Source of the DNA: Streptomyces sp. NBC_00513
Lineage (GTDB): Bacteria > Actinomycetota > Actinomycetes > Streptomycetales > Streptomycetaceae
Length of the DNA stretch: 64,000 bases
NCBI RefSeq assembly: GCF_041431415.1
Contig: NZ_CP107845.1
Location: 2,294,001-2,358,000 of the forward strand
Direction of reading: 5' to 3'
Below, piece after piece: positions 47,887 to 57,022 of the stretch. The translations under genes were made by a program, and so were the position numbers. Within the stretch, counting starts at the first letter, position 1. Every line of letters starts with the position of its first letter. The notes beneath the pieces are model-generated. The model did no database searches. It was not told the DNA's origin and saw only the letters and a list, made by a program, of their open reading frames with translations.

Positions 47887-49331
47887 CCGGGCCCGCGGCG
47901 TGCGCGGTGCGCCTGACCTGGGTCCAGCCGGAGGACCTGGTCGGGCACGAGTTCCGTCAGGCGGCGGAGGACGGGCGCGAGGCGCGGCCGCTGCTGCGCG
48001 CCTGGCTCGACGCGGGGGGCCGTGCGGCCCCGGCCCGCGCCGGCGCCTCGGCCGCTGCCGCGCCGCCGGAGCTGCGCGCCCTGGCCGGTCGTCTGCTGGC
48101 CGAACTCGCCGCCCTGCCCTCGCCGCTGGCCGCCGACGAGCCGGAGACCTGGCCCGCCATCCGCTCCACCTGGCCCCCGGCTCCCCCACCGACCCGCCCC
48201 GACGGCCGACCCCGGCCCGAACCCCTGCCGGCCACCCTCACCGACCGCCCCGCGCCATCGCCGCCGGCGGCCCGCCCCGACGTCGCCCGCCTGGAGGCCG
48301 CCTGGCTCGGGCGGGCCGTCGGGTGCCTGCTCGGCAAGCCCGTCGAGAAGCTCCCCCTGGACGGGATCCGGGCCCTGGCCCGCGCCACCGGCAACTGGCC
48401 ACTGTCCGACTGGTTCACCGCCCGCGGCGTCCCGCCGGAGCTGCTGGCCGCGCATCCCTGGAACCGCAGGTCCGCCCCGACCTCCCTCGCCGAGAACATC
48501 GACGGCATGCCCGAGGACGACGACCTCAACTACCCCCTGCTGAACCTGCTCCTGCTCCAGCGCCACGGCAAGTCCTTCACCACCGCCGACGTCGCACGGC
48601 TCTGGCTCGACGAACTCCCCGCCGGCCGGACCTTCACCGCCGAGCGCGTCGCCTACCGCAACCTCCTCCAGGGCCTGGAGCCCCCCGCGTGCGCCACCCA
48701 CCACAACCCGTTCCGCGAGTGGATCGGCGCCCTCATCCGGGCCGACGTCCACGGCTGGACCAACCCCGGCGACCCGGTGGCCGCCGCGGCCCAGGCCCAC
48801 CGGGACGCCGCCCTCACCCACACCGGCAACGGGATCTACGCGGCCCTCTTCACCGCCGCCGCCATCGCCGAGGCGGCCGGCGGCCGGTGTGACGTGCACG
48901 GCGCGCTGCGGGCCGGGCTGGCCGTCGTACCGCCCCGCTCGCGCCTGGCCGGGGCGGTCCGCCTCGGCATCGACGAGGCGGGCCGCCACCGCGACTTCGA
49001 CCGGGTCGTGGACGTCCTCCACGCCCGCTACGACCACCACCACTGGGTCCACTCCCTCCCGAACACGGCCCTGATCGCGGCGGCGCTCACCCACGCCGAC
49101 GGCGACTTCACCCGGTCGGTCTGCAACGCCGTGTCCGGCGGCTGGGACACCGACTCCAACGGCGCCACCGCCGGTTCCCTCGCCGGGCTCCTCACCGGAT
49201 CGCCCGAGCGGCTCCCGCGGCGTTGGACCGCGCCGCTGGGCAACCGTCTCGCCACCAGCGTGCCCGGTTTCGACGGCGTCGGCTTCGACGCCCTCGCCCA
49301 CCTCACCGCTCAGGAGGCAGCCCGCTCATGA
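47883..49331 (+). CDS. ADP-ribosylglycohydrolase family protein 4 (GCLLGKP subgroup)
   Basis: 482-residue protein starting at GTG overlapping the previous stop. About 135 residues of Ala/Pro-rich sequence precede the DraG fold. The first metal block reads GCLLGKPVEKL, with cysteine replacing the usual aspartate; the second is PEDDDLNYPLL and the third GGWDTDSNGATAGSLAG, both acidic. This pattern marks a separate subgroup of the family. Retained acidic residues in blocks two and three argue it is still an enzyme, perhaps with altered metal use. Confidence 0.87.
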   Translation: MTGPAACAVRLTWVQPEDLVGHEFRQAAEDGREARPLLRAWLDAGGRAAPARAGASAAAAPPELRALAGRLLAELAALPSPLAADEPETWPAIRSTWPPAPPPTRPDGRPRPEPLPATLTDRPAPSPPAARPDVARLEAAWLGRAVGCLLGKPVEKLPLDGIRALARATGNWPLSDWFTARGVPPELLAAHPWNRRSAPTSLAENIDGMPEDDDLNYPLLNLLLLQRHGKSFTTADVARLWLDELPAGRTFTAERVAYRNLLQGLEPPACATHHNPFREWIGALIRADVHGWTNPGDPVAAAAQAHRDAALTHTGNGIYAALFTAAAIAEAAGGRCDVHGALRAGLAVVPPRSRLAGAVRLGIDEAGRHRDFDRVVDVLHARYDHHHWVHSLPNTALIAAALTHADGDFTRSVCNAVSGGWDTDSNGATAGSLAGLLTGSPERLPRRWTAPLGNRLATSVPGFDGVGFDALAHLTAQEAARS

Positions 49332-50293
49332 CGGCCATCGCCGTGCTCGGCAGTACGAACATGGATCTCGTCGCCTACGTCTCCAAGGCGCCTCGCCTCG
49401 GGGAGACCGTCACCGGCCGCGCGTTCCACACGGTCCCCGGCGGCAAGGGCGCCAACCAGGCCGTGGCCGCCGCCCGCCTCGGCGGCGAGGTGGTGATGAT
49501 CGGCGCGGTCGGCGCGGACGAGTTCGGCGTATGGTTGCGCTCCGCGCTCGCCGCGGCCGGCGTGGAGACGGCCGCCCTGCGCACGGTGGAGGGGGCCAGC
49601 GGCACCGCCCACATCACCGTCGACGACGAGGGCGCGAACAGCATCGTCGTCATCCCCGGCGCCAACGCCCGCGTCACCGGGCTGGAGGTGGGCGACGACT
49701 CCCGGATCGGCTCGGCCGACTCCCTGCTCCTGCAACTCGAACTCCCCCTGGAGGCCGTGATCGCCGGCGCCCGCGCCGCCCGCGCCCACGGTGTCCGTAC
49801 GATCCTCACCCCGGCGCCCGCCCGGCCCCTGCCCGCCGAACTCCTCGACGTCACCGACCTCCTGGTGCCCAACGAGCACGAGGCGGCGACCCTCACCGGG
49901 CTCACCGACCCGTACCGGGCCGCCGAGGCGCTCCTGCGCAGCGTGCCGCAGGTGGTGATCACCCTCGGTGGGGCCGGGGTGCTGTTCGCCGCACGGGGGC
50001 GCGAGCCGCTGGCCCTGCCGGCGATCCGGGTCCGGGCCGTGGACACCACCGCCGCCGGCGACACCTTCGTCGGGGCGCTCGCCGTGGCCGTCGGGGAGGG
50101 CCGCCCGATGCCCGAGGCGCTGCGCTGGGCCTCGGCGGCGGCGGCGCTGTCCGTGCAACGGCCCGGCGCCCAGGACTCGATGCCGACCCGGTCCGAGACG
50201 GACGCCTTCGCCGCGACCGCCCCCGACACCGGCCCCGAGCCCGGAGGCGGGACCACCGCGGCGGCCGGCCGAGCCACCGGGGGCGCCTCGTGA
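49328..50293 (+). CDS. ribokinase-family (PfkB) carbohydrate kinase
   Basis: 321-residue kinase. GSTNMDL and GGKGANQAVAAARLGG (about 38-53) form the ribose-binding part, NEHEAATLTG (about 181-190) is the family signature, and DTTAAGDTFVGAL (about 238-250) holds the anion hole and catalytic aspartate in the same form as E. coli RbsK. Ribose is therefore the best guess for substrate, giving ribose-5-phosphate. The last ~35 residues are a low-complexity tail. Its place after four ribosyl-hydrolase genes implies it salvages the ribose they release. It overlaps both neighbours by 4 nt. Confidence 0.92.
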   Translation: MTAIAVLGSTNMDLVAYVSKAPRLGETVTGRAFHTVPGGKGANQAVAAARLGGEVVMIGAVGADEFGVWLRSALAAAGVETAALRTVEGASGTAHITVDDEGANSIVVIPGANARVTGLEVGDDSRIGSADSLLLQLELPLEAVIAGARAARAHGVRTILTPAPARPLPAELLDVTDLLVPNEHEAATLTGLTDPYRAAEALLRSVPQVVITLGGAGVLFAARGREPLALPAIRVRAVDTTAAGDTFVGALAVAVGEGRPMPEALRWASAAAALSVQRPGAQDSMPTRSETDAFAATAPDTGPEPGGGTTAAAGRATGGAS

Positions 50294-51543
50294 CCCGGAC
50301 ACCCCACCGCGCGCCCGCGACCCGGCCCGCCACCACCCCCGGCCCGGTCGCCGACGCCACCGGTCCCCTCGCCGGACTGCGCGTCCTGGACCTGGCCACC
50401 CTCTTCGCCGGCCCGCTGGCGGCCACCCTCCTCGGGGACTTCGGCGCGGAGGTCGTCAAGGTCGAGCACCCGGTCCGTCCCGACCCCTCGCGCGGACACG
50501 GTCCCGCCAAGGACGGGGTCGGCCTCTGGTGGAAGCTGCTCGGTCGCAACAAGCGGACGATGACCCTCGACCTGTCCGCTCCCGGCGGGCGGGACACCCT
50601 GCTGCGCCTCGCCGCCGGCGCCGACGTGATCATCGAGAACTTCCGCCCCGGCACCTTGGAGAAGTGGGGCCTGGGCTGGCCGGAGTTGTCCGCCGCCAAC
50701 CCGCGGCTGGTGCTGGCCCGTGTGACGGCCTTCGGTCAGCACGGCCCGTACGCCCACCGCCCCGGCTTCGGCACCCTCGCCGAGGCCATGAGCGGTTTCG
50801 CCGCGATCACCGGGGAACCGGACGGCCCCCCGACCCTGCCGCCGTTCGGGCTCGCCGACTCCGTCGCCGCGCTGACCACCGCGTACGCCGTGATGACGGC
50901 GTTGGCCGGCCGGGACCGCACCGGGCAGGGGCAGGTGGTGGACCTGGCCATCATCGAGCCGATCCTGACGGTGCTGGGTCCGCACCCGCTCTGGTACGAC
51001 CAGCTCGGTTTCGTCCAGCCGCGCACGGGCAACCGCTCCACCAACAACGCGCCCCGCAACACCTACCGCAGCGCGGACGGGCGTTGGCTGGCCGTGTCCA
51101 CCTCGGCGCAGTCCATCGCGGAGCGCGTGATGCGGCTGGTCGGTCGACCGGAGTTGATCGCGGAGCCCTGGTTCGCGACGGGCTCCGGCCGGGCCGCCCA
51201 CGCGGGGGTGCTCGACGAGGCGGTCGGCGGTTGGATCGCCCGGTACAAGGCGGAGGAGGTGATCGCCGCGTTCGAGGACGCCCAGGCGGCGGTCGCGCTG
51301 GTCTACGACGTACGGGACGTCATGGCCGATCCGCAGTACGCCGCGCTCGACACGATCACCGAGGTGGAGGACCCGGAACTCGGGCCGCTCCGCATGCAGA
51401 ACGTGCTCTTCCGGCTGTCCGGCACCCCGGGTGCCATCCGCTGGGCGGGCCGCCCCCACGGCGCGGACACCGAGGCCGTCCTCACCGAACTCGGCCTGAC
51501 CGAGGCCGAGATCACCGCACTCGCGAAGGACGGAGTCCTGTGA
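50290..51543 (+). CDS. class III CoA-transferase (CaiB/BaiF family)
   Basis: 417-residue CoA-transferase. The N-terminal block GLRVLDLATLFAGPLAATLLGDFGAEVVKVE is diagnostic in its parts GPLAATLLGDFGAEV and WWKLLGRNKRTMTLDL. ADVIIENFRPGTLEKWG and GFGTLAEAMSGFAAITGEPDGPP follow, with the catalytic aspartate expected in LADSVAA. It should activate a carboxylic acid by CoA transfer, for example from succinyl-CoA. GTG start overlaps the kinase stop; stop overlaps the lyase start. In this operon it would activate the aglycone-derived acid (inference). Confidence 0.92.
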   Translation: MTRTPHRAPATRPATTPGPVADATGPLAGLRVLDLATLFAGPLAATLLGDFGAEVVKVEHPVRPDPSRGHGPAKDGVGLWWKLLGRNKRTMTLDLSAPGGRDTLLRLAAGADVIIENFRPGTLEKWGLGWPELSAANPRLVLARVTAFGQHGPYAHRPGFGTLAEAMSGFAAITGEPDGPPTLPPFGLADSVAALTTAYAVMTALAGRDRTGQGQVVDLAIIEPILTVLGPHPLWYDQLGFVQPRTGNRSTNNAPRNTYRSADGRWLAVSTSAQSIAERVMRLVGRPELIAEPWFATGSGRAAHAGVLDEAVGGWIARYKAEEVIAAFEDAQAAVALVYDVRDVMADPQYAALDTITEVEDPELGPLRMQNVLFRLSGTPGAIRWAGRPHGADTEAVLTELGLTEAEITALAKDGVL

Positions 51544-52355
51544 TCCTTACTTGGCTGTACGCTCCCGGCGACCGCCCCGAGGTGGTCTGGAAGGCCCTGC
51601 ACTCGGGGGCCGACTCCGTCATCGTCGACCTGGAGGACGGGGTCTCGGCCTCCCGCAAGGAGTACGCGCGGGCCGCGACGGCCGAACTGCTCGCCGACCG
51701 GCCGCCGGTGCCCGTGCAGGTCCGGGTCAACGCCCTGGACTCGCCGTGGGCCGGCGCCGACCTCAGCGCCCTGACCGGGCTCCGGGGGCTGTCGGCGCTG
51801 CGGCTGCCGAAGATCGCCGCCCCCGAGCAGATCACCGCCGTCGCGAACCGCACCGGCGGCGTGGCCCTGTACGCGCTGCTGGAATCGGCCCTGGGCGTGG
51901 AGCGGGCGTACGAGATCGCGCGCGCCCACCCGGCCCTGCACGGCCTCTCCCTCGGCGAGGCGGACCTGCGGGCCGACCTGAACGTCAGCGCCGAGGCGGG
52001 CCTGGACTGGCCGCGCTCACGGGTGGTGGTCGCGGCGCGGGCCGCGGGTCTGGTCGCGCCCGCGCAGTCGGTGTTCCCCGACATCCGGGACCTGGAGGCG
52101 CTGGCCGTCTCCTGCGCGCGCGGCCGGGCCCTCGGGTTCCTCGGCCGGGCCGCGATCCACCCGCGCCAGCTCCCGGTGATCGAACGGGCCTACGTGCCCG
52201 GCCCGGAAGAGGTCAGCGCCGCCGAGGAGATCGTCACCGCCGCCCGGGCCACTCCGGGCGCGCTGGCCCTCCCCGACGGCCGGTTCGTGGACCCGGCCGT
52301 GGTCGCGGCCGCCCACCGCACCCTGACCCTCTCCCGGCGCGGCGACCGGGTCTAG
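51540..52355 (+). CDS. CitE-like lyase (HpcH/HpaI aldolase superfamily)
   Basis: 271-residue TIM-barrel protein of the citrate-lyase beta family. DLEDGVSASRKEYAR (about 30-44) holds the metal-binding acid, QVRVNALDSPW (about 61-71) the substrate arginine, ALLESALGVERA the conserved glutamate, and FLGRAAIHPRQLPVIE the C-terminal motif. CitE-like enzymes of this type cleave or form 3-hydroxyacyl- or malyl-type CoA thioesters, consistent with the CoA-transferase gene just before. CitF and CitD are absent, so it is not a citrate lyase complex. GTG start overlaps the previous stop; this is the last gene of the operon. Confidence 0.9.
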   Translation: MILTWLYAPGDRPEVVWKALHSGADSVIVDLEDGVSASRKEYARAATAELLADRPPVPVQVRVNALDSPWAGADLSALTGLRGLSALRLPKIAAPEQITAVANRTGGVALYALLESALGVERAYEIARAHPALHGLSLGEADLRADLNVSAEAGLDWPRSRVVVAARAAGLVAPAQSVFPDIRDLEALAVSCARGRALGFLGRAAIHPRQLPVIERAYVPGPEEVSAAEEIVTAARATPGALALPDGRFVDPAVVAAAHRTLTLSRRGDRV

Positions 52356-52369
52356 GTCCTGCCGGGCAA

Positions 52370-52408
52370 CGCAGTGGGGTGCCGCGCTGAGCGCGGCACC
52401 CCACTGCG
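52370..52408. terminator. 18-bp perfect hairpin between the lyase gene and lgt
   Basis: CGCAGTGGGGTGCCGCGC (52370-52387) and its exact complement (52391-52408) are separated by only TGA. It lies between convergent genes, 14 nt after the lyase stop, and can end transcription from both sides. Confidence 0.9.
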
Positions 52409-52436
52409 TCGATCACGGACCCCCGGTCCGGACCGG

Positions 52437-53495
52437 TCAGACCTTCTTGGCCTCGGAGGCCGTCTCGGAAGCCGTCCCCGAGGCCGACTCCGCGTCCGCC
52501 CGCTCGGCGTCCTTCGGCTCGGTGTCCCTCGGCGCGCCCTCGGCCTTGACGAGGCTCGGCGTCTTGTCCCCGGCCACGCTCTTCGCCTCCGCGTCCGTCG
52601 CGTCGGCGTCCTTCACGTCGGCGTCCTTCGGTTCGGCGTCCGCAGCGTCGATCGGGGTCTTCGCGTCCCCGGCGGCGGGACCGCGGTCCGGCTCCACGAT
52701 CTCCTCGCGGCCCGGCCGCAGCTTCGCGGACAGCACCAGGTAGATCACGGCCAGCAGGAAGACCACGATCGAGGTCCACACGTTCAGCCGCAGGCCGAGG
52801 ATGTGGTGTGCCTCGTCGACGCGCATGTACTCGATCCAGCTGCGGCCGACGCAGTACGCGGCCACGTACAGGGCGAAGGCCCGGCCGTGTCCCAGCTTGA
52901 AGCGGCGGTCGGCCCAGATCACCAGCACGGCGACGCCGACGCACCACAGGGACTCGTACAGGAAGGTGGGGTGATAGGTCCCCGCGACCCGGTTCGGGCC
53001 CTCGCTGATCTTCACCGCCCACGGCAGGTCGGTGGCGCGGCCGTAGAGCTCCTGGTTGAACCAGTTGCCCCAGCGTCCGAAGGCCTGGGCCAGCGCGATG
53101 CCGGGGGCCAGGGCGTCGGCCCAGGCCGGCAGCGGGATGCCGCGGAGTCGACAGCCGATCCAGGCGCCCACGGCGCCCAGCGCGATGGCGCCCCAGATGC
53201 CGAGGCCGCCTTCCCAGATCTTGAAGGCGTCGACCCAGTTGCGGCCCTCGCCGAAGTAGAGCTGGTAATCGGTGATGACGTGGTAGAGGCGACCGCCGAC
53301 AAGGCCGAAAGGCACCGCCCACACGGCGATGTCCGCGACCGTGCCCGGCTTTCCGCCGCGCGCGATCCAGCGCCTGTTGCCGAGCCAGACGGCGACGAAG
53401 ACGCCGATGATGATGCAGAACGCGTAGCCGCGGAGCGGGATCGGTCCGAGATGGATCACGCCGGTCGACGGGCTGGGGATATAGGCAAGTTCCAT
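52437..53495 (-). CDS. lgt: prolipoprotein diacylglyceryl transferase
   Basis: Membrane enzyme (352 residues) that attaches diacylglycerol to lipobox cysteines. The seven-segment core includes IPLRGYAFCIIIGV, GGRLYHVITDY (conserved His), the family signature GRWGNWFNQELYGR (about 140-153) and GRSWIEYMRVDE. After about residue 270 there is an ~80-residue acidic tail rich in Ala, Asp, Glu and Lys (for example DADVKDADATDAEAK), common in Streptomyces Lgt but not needed for catalysis. The lipoprotein at 32909-33592 is one likely substrate. Confidence 0.97.
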   Translation of the reverse strand: MELAYIPSPSTGVIHLGPIPLRGYAFCIIIGVFVAVWLGNRRWIARGGKPGTVADIAVWAVPFGLVGGRLYHVITDYQLYFGEGRNWVDAFKIWEGGLGIWGAIALGAVGAWIGCRLRGIPLPAWADALAPGIALAQAFGRWGNWFNQELYGRATDLPWAVKISEGPNRVAGTYHPTFLYESLWCVGVAVLVIWADRRFKLGHGRAFALYVAAYCVGRSWIEYMRVDEAHHILGLRLNVWTSIVVFLLAVIYLVLSAKLRPGREEIVEPDRGPAAGDAKTPIDAADAEPKDADVKDADATDAEAKSVAGDKTPSLVKAEGAPRDTEPKDAERADAESASGTASETASEAKKV

Positions 53496-53514
53496 GGCAG
53501 GACCGACGCTACCC

Positions 53515-53547
53515 TGCCGGGCGGTGCAGACCGCAACCCGCCCGGCA
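53515..53547. terminator. 10-bp hairpin between the DsbA-like gene and lgt
   Basis: TGCCGGGCGG (53515-53524) pairs with CCGCCCGGCA (53538-53547); a smaller GCGGT/ACCGC pairing lies inside. It is 49 nt past the DsbA-like stop and 20 nt before the lgt start on the same strand. Confidence 0.5.
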
Positions 53548-53595
53548 ACCTCGGCTGAATCGATACAGGGACGCCACGCCTTCCCCGGGGGCCTC

Positions 53596-54624
53596 TCAGT
53601 CCTCGCCGGCCCCCCGGGAGACGGAAGCGGAACCGGCGGAACCGGCCTGGCTCCCCGCCGTCGAGCCCGACCGCGACGAGGAACCGTTCGAGGAGGACCT
53701 GTTCGAGGAGGATCCGGTCGACGTCGAGGACGACAGCCCGGACGAAGAAGAAGAGGAGGACGAGGAGGAGGACGAGGCCTTCGACCCGTTCTTGCCCGTC
53801 CCGGAGGCCTTCGGGCTCGGGGCGGCCGACCCGCCCTTCGCCGCTGCCTCCACCTGCGCCTTCAGCTTCTGCGGGGTCAGCGGATTCGCCTGGTCGGCGA
53901 AGATGTCCTTCCCGTCGAGGAGGATCGTCGGGGTGCCCCGGAACTTCCCGGCGCGGAAGGCCTCCTGCGACTTGCCGGCCCAGGCGTTGTGCGTGCCCTT
54001 CTCGACGCAGGCGCGGAACTCGGGGGTGTCGAGCCCCTCCACCTTCCCGGCCAGCTCCAGCAGCTTGGCGTTCTTGCCGTAGGCGTCGTCGACCTCCTCG
54101 GGCTGGTTCTGGAAGAGGACGTCGTGGTACGCGGGGAACTTCCCGGCGTCCTGGGCGCACGCGGCGGCGTTGGCCGCCTTGAGGGAGCCGGTGCCGCCCA
54201 TGTTCCCGTCGATCAGCGTGACCAGGTGGTAGTCGACCTTGAGCTGTCCCTTCGCCTCCAGCTCGTGGACGGTGGCCCGGTAGTTGTCCTCGAAGGCCTT
54301 GCAGGCCGGGCAGCGGAAGTCCTCCCAGACGGTCAGGGTGGACGTGGCCGCGTCCTTGCCCGTCCGGATCGCGAGCGCGTCCTTGCCCACGGCCCCGGAC
54401 GGGGCGACCACCGGGCCCTTGGCGGAGTCGCCCGATTTCCCGGTGTTGGCCGCGATCAGGCCGACGACGGCGGCCAGACCGAGTACGCCGACCACCGCCG
54501 CCGACACGATCAGGGTCCGTCGGCGCTTGTCCCGGGTCTTCTGCCGCTCGCGCTCCACGAGGAGTCGCTCCCGGGCCGATCGTTTCGTCGCATCGCGGTT
54601 CGCACCGTCGTTCTTGTCGCTCAC
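53596..54624 (-). CDS. membrane-anchored DsbA-like thiol-disulfide protein with Ser-rich tail
   Basis: 342-residue extracytoplasmic thioredoxin-fold protein. A positively charged N-terminus (KTRDKRRRTL) and one membrane segment (IVSAAVVGVLGLAAVVGLIA) anchor it. The DsbA-like domain begins near residue 75; the active site is CPAC in WEDFRCPACKAFED, with the cis-proline loop GTPTILLDG. The last ~80 residues are low complexity with a run of serines. GTG at 54624 lacks a clear ribosome-binding site. It probably forms or isomerises disulfides outside the membrane. It follows trpA but is insulated by a hairpin. Confidence 0.87.
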   Translation of the reverse strand: MSDKNDGANRDATKRSARERLLVERERQKTRDKRRRTLIVSAAVVGVLGLAAVVGLIAANTGKSGDSAKGPVVAPSGAVGKDALAIRTGKDAATSTLTVWEDFRCPACKAFEDNYRATVHELEAKGQLKVDYHLVTLIDGNMGGTGSLKAANAAACAQDAGKFPAYHDVLFQNQPEEVDDAYGKNAKLLELAGKVEGLDTPEFRACVEKGTHNAWAGKSQEAFRAGKFRGTPTILLDGKDIFADQANPLTPQKLKAQVEAAAKGGSAAPSPKASGTGKNGSKASSSSSSSSSSSSGLSSSTSTGSSSNRSSSNGSSSRSGSTAGSQAGSAGSASVSRGAGED

Positions 54625-54638
54625 GTTCGGCCAAACGA

Positions 54639-54668
54639 AGCGGGGAGGCACTCTCGTGCCTCCCCGCT
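54639..54668. terminator. 13-bp perfect hairpin after trpA
   Basis: AGCGGGGAGGCAC (54639-54651) pairs with GTGCCTCCCCGCT (54656-54668) around TCTC. It lies 51 nt after the trpA stop and 14 nt before the DsbA-like start, so it ends the trp transcript. Confidence 0.85.
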
Positions 54669-54719
54669 CCCACTTCCACCCGATCGGGCTACAGAACCCC
54701 GCTCGGGGCCCGTCCGGCG

Positions 54720-55559
54720 TCAGGACCTGCGTACGCCTTCCGCAAGCTCGGCCGCCAGCGCCCGCACCCCGGCGAGCCCGCTCCGCGGGTCCGGCGCGTC
54801 CAGCAGCACCTTCACGAAGGCCGAGCCGACGATCACCCCGTCGGCGAAGGCGGCGACCTCCTTCGCCTGCGCGGCGTTGGAGACGCCCAGACCGACGCAG
54901 ACCGGGAGGCCGCGCCGGGCGCCCGGGGTGGCGCGGGTCCGCTCGACGAGGGCCTGCGCCTCGTTGCCGACGGACGCGCGGGTGCCGGTGACGCCCATCA
55001 GGGAGGCCGCGTAGACGAAGCCCGAGCCGGCCTCGGTGATGGTGGCCAGGCGGGCGTCCCGGCTGCTGGGGGCCACGACGAAGACGGTCGCCAGACCGTG
55101 CTTGGCCGCGTGCTCGCGCCACAGCGCGGACTCCTGGACCGGCAGGTCGGGCAGGATGCAGCCCGCGCCGCCCGCCGCGGCGAGCTCGGCGGCGAACCGC
55201 TCGACGCCGTAGCGGTCGATGGGGTTCCAGTACGTCATCACCAGGATCGGGACCCCGGTGGCCTCGTGGGCCTCTCGCACGGTCCGCATCACGTCGGCGA
55301 TCTTGACTCCGCCGCGCAGGGCGATGTCGTCGGCGGTCTGGATGACCGGGCCGTCCAGGACCGGGTCGCTGTGCGGCAGGCCGATCTCGACGACGTCCGC
55401 GCCGCCCGCGATGACGGCCTTGACCGCCTCGATGCCGCCGTCGACGGTCGGGAAGCCGGCCGGGAGGTAGGCGACGAGGGCGGCACGGTCCTCGGACTTC
55501 GCCTTCGCGAGGGTCGCGGTGAGCAGTTCGATGTTGCCGGTCCCGTGCGTGGTGCTCAC
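54720..55559 (-). CDS. trpA: tryptophan synthase alpha subunit
   Basis: 279-residue TIM barrel converting indole-3-glycerol phosphate to indole. [19 protein letters not shown] carries the start of the barrel; [19 protein letters not shown] contains the catalytic glutamate and the aspartate is in [16 protein letters not shown] and [15 protein letters not shown], then GVIVGSAFV, bind phosphate. The ATG overlaps the trpB stop by 4 nt, ensuring equal subunit amounts. Confidence 0.97.
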   Translation of the reverse strand: MSTTHGTGNIELLTATLAKAKSEDRAALVAYLPAGFPTVDGGIEAVKAVIAGGADVVEIGLPHSDPVLDGPVIQTADDIALRGGVKIADVMRTVREAHEATGVPILVMTYWNPIDRYGVERFAAELAAAGGAGCILPDLPVQESALWREHAAKHGLATVFVVAPSSRDARLATITEAGSGFVYAASLMGVTGTRASVGNEAQALVERTRATPGARRGLPVCVGLGVSNAAQAKEVAAFADGVIVGSAFVKVLLDAPDPRSGLAGVRALAAELAEGVRRS

Positions 55560-56830
55560 TTGTCGTCCCCCTCGGAGAACTCGTCCTCGGCGACTTCGCC
55601 GTCGGTGTCGTACAGGTCGAAGTACCGCGCGGCCGTGTCCATGTCCTTGTCGCCGCGACCGGACAGGTTGACGACGATCAGGCCGTCCGGGCCCAGTTCC
55701 CGGCCCAGGTCGAGGGCGCCCGCGAGGGCGTGCGCGGACTCGATCGCCGGGATGATGCCCTCCGTGCGGGAGAGCAGGCGCAGGGCCTGCATGGCGGCGT
55801 CGTCGGTGACCGCCCGGTACTCGCCGCGGCCGGTGTCCTTGAGGTAGGAGTGCTCCGGGCCGATGCCCGGGTAGTCCAGGCCCGCCGAGATCGAGTACGG
55901 CTCGGTGATCTGGCCCTCCTCGTCCTGGAGGACGTAGGAGCGGGAGCCGTGCAGGATGCCGGGCTCGCCCGCGGTGAGCGTGGCGGCGTGCTCCCCGGTC
56001 TCGACGCCGTGTCCGGCGGGCTCGAAGCCGACCAGGCGGACGCCGGCGTCCGGGATGAAGGCGTGGAACAGGCCGATGGCGTTGGAGCCGCCGCCGACGC
56101 AGGCCGCGACCGCGTCGGGCAGCCGTCCGACGCGCTCCAGGATCTGGCGGCGGGCCTCGACGCCGATGACCCGGTGGAAGTCGCGGACCATCGCGGGGAA
56201 GGGGTGGGGGCCGGCGACCGTGCCGAAGAGGTAGTGGGTGCGGTCGACGTTGGCCACCCAGTCGCGGAAGGCCTCGTTGATGGCGTCCTTGAGGGTCCGG
56301 GAGCCGGACTTCACCGCGATGACCTCGGCGCCCAACATGCGCATCCGGGCCACGTTCAGGGCCTGGCGCTGCGTGTCGATCTCGCCCATGTAGATGGTGC
56401 AGTCGAGGCCGAAGAGGGCGCAGGCGGTGGCGGTGGCCACGCCGTGCTGGCCGGCTCCGGTCTCGGCGATGACGCGGGTCTTGCCCATGCGCTTGGTGAG
56501 CAGTGCCTGGCCCAGCACGTTGTTGATCTTGTGCGAGCCGGTGTGGTTGAGGTCCTCGCGCTTGAGGAAGATCCGCGCGCCGCCCGCGTGCTCGGCGAAC
56601 CGGGGCACCTCGGTGAGGGAGCTGGGCCGGCCGGTGTAGTTGACCATGAGCTCGTCGAGCTCGGCCGCGAAGGCCGGGTCGCTCTTGGCCTTCTCGTACT
56701 CGACGGCGACCTCGTCCACGGCGGCCACGAGGGCCTCCGGGATGAACTTGCCGCCGAAGTCGCCGAAGTAGCCCTCGGCGTTGGGGACGTGACCCTCGGG
56801 GTCCGGGATGAAGAACGAGCTGGTGGACAT
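55556..56830 (-). CDS. trpB: tryptophan synthase beta subunit
   Basis: 424-residue PLP enzyme joining indole and serine. The Schiff-base lysine is in [17 protein letters not shown] (about residue 100); [13 protein letters not shown] is the substrate carboxylate loop, and [13 protein letters not shown] binds the PLP phosphate. ATG at 56830 has AGGAG upstream. A 20-residue acidic tail ([15 protein letters not shown]) is extra. It follows trpM and couples to trpA. Confidence 0.97.
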   Translation of the reverse strand: MSTSSFFIPDPEGHVPNAEGYFGDFGGKFIPEALVAAVDEVAVEYEKAKSDPAFAAELDELMVNYTGRPSSLTEVPRFAEHAGGARIFLKREDLNHTGSHKINNVLGQALLTKRMGKTRVIAETGAGQHGVATATACALFGLDCTIYMGEIDTQRQALNVARMRMLGAEVIAVKSGSRTLKDAINEAFRDWVANVDRTHYLFGTVAGPHPFPAMVRDFHRVIGVEARRQILERVGRLPDAVAACVGGGSNAIGLFHAFIPDAGVRLVGFEPAGHGVETGEHAATLTAGEPGILHGSRSYVLQDEEGQITEPYSISAGLDYPGIGPEHSYLKDTGRGEYRAVTDDAAMQALRLLSRTEGIIPAIESAHALAGALDLGRELGPDGLIVVNLSGRGDKDMDTAARYFDLYDTDGEVAEDEFSEGDDK

Positions 56831-57022
56831 GGCCACTACTCCTACGGGGTGCGACGGGAGGACTTCACCGTATTGCGCCGCCTGCCCGCACCACGCGCAC
56901 CCCGCTGAGGGGTGGGGAGGGTACGGACGGAGCGACCCGCGCCCGGAGCCGGCGGCTCGGGGCGGCGGGCCGTACGGGACCACCCGGCGGGTACGCGGGG
57001 TACCGGACGGGCGTGGTCTTCG

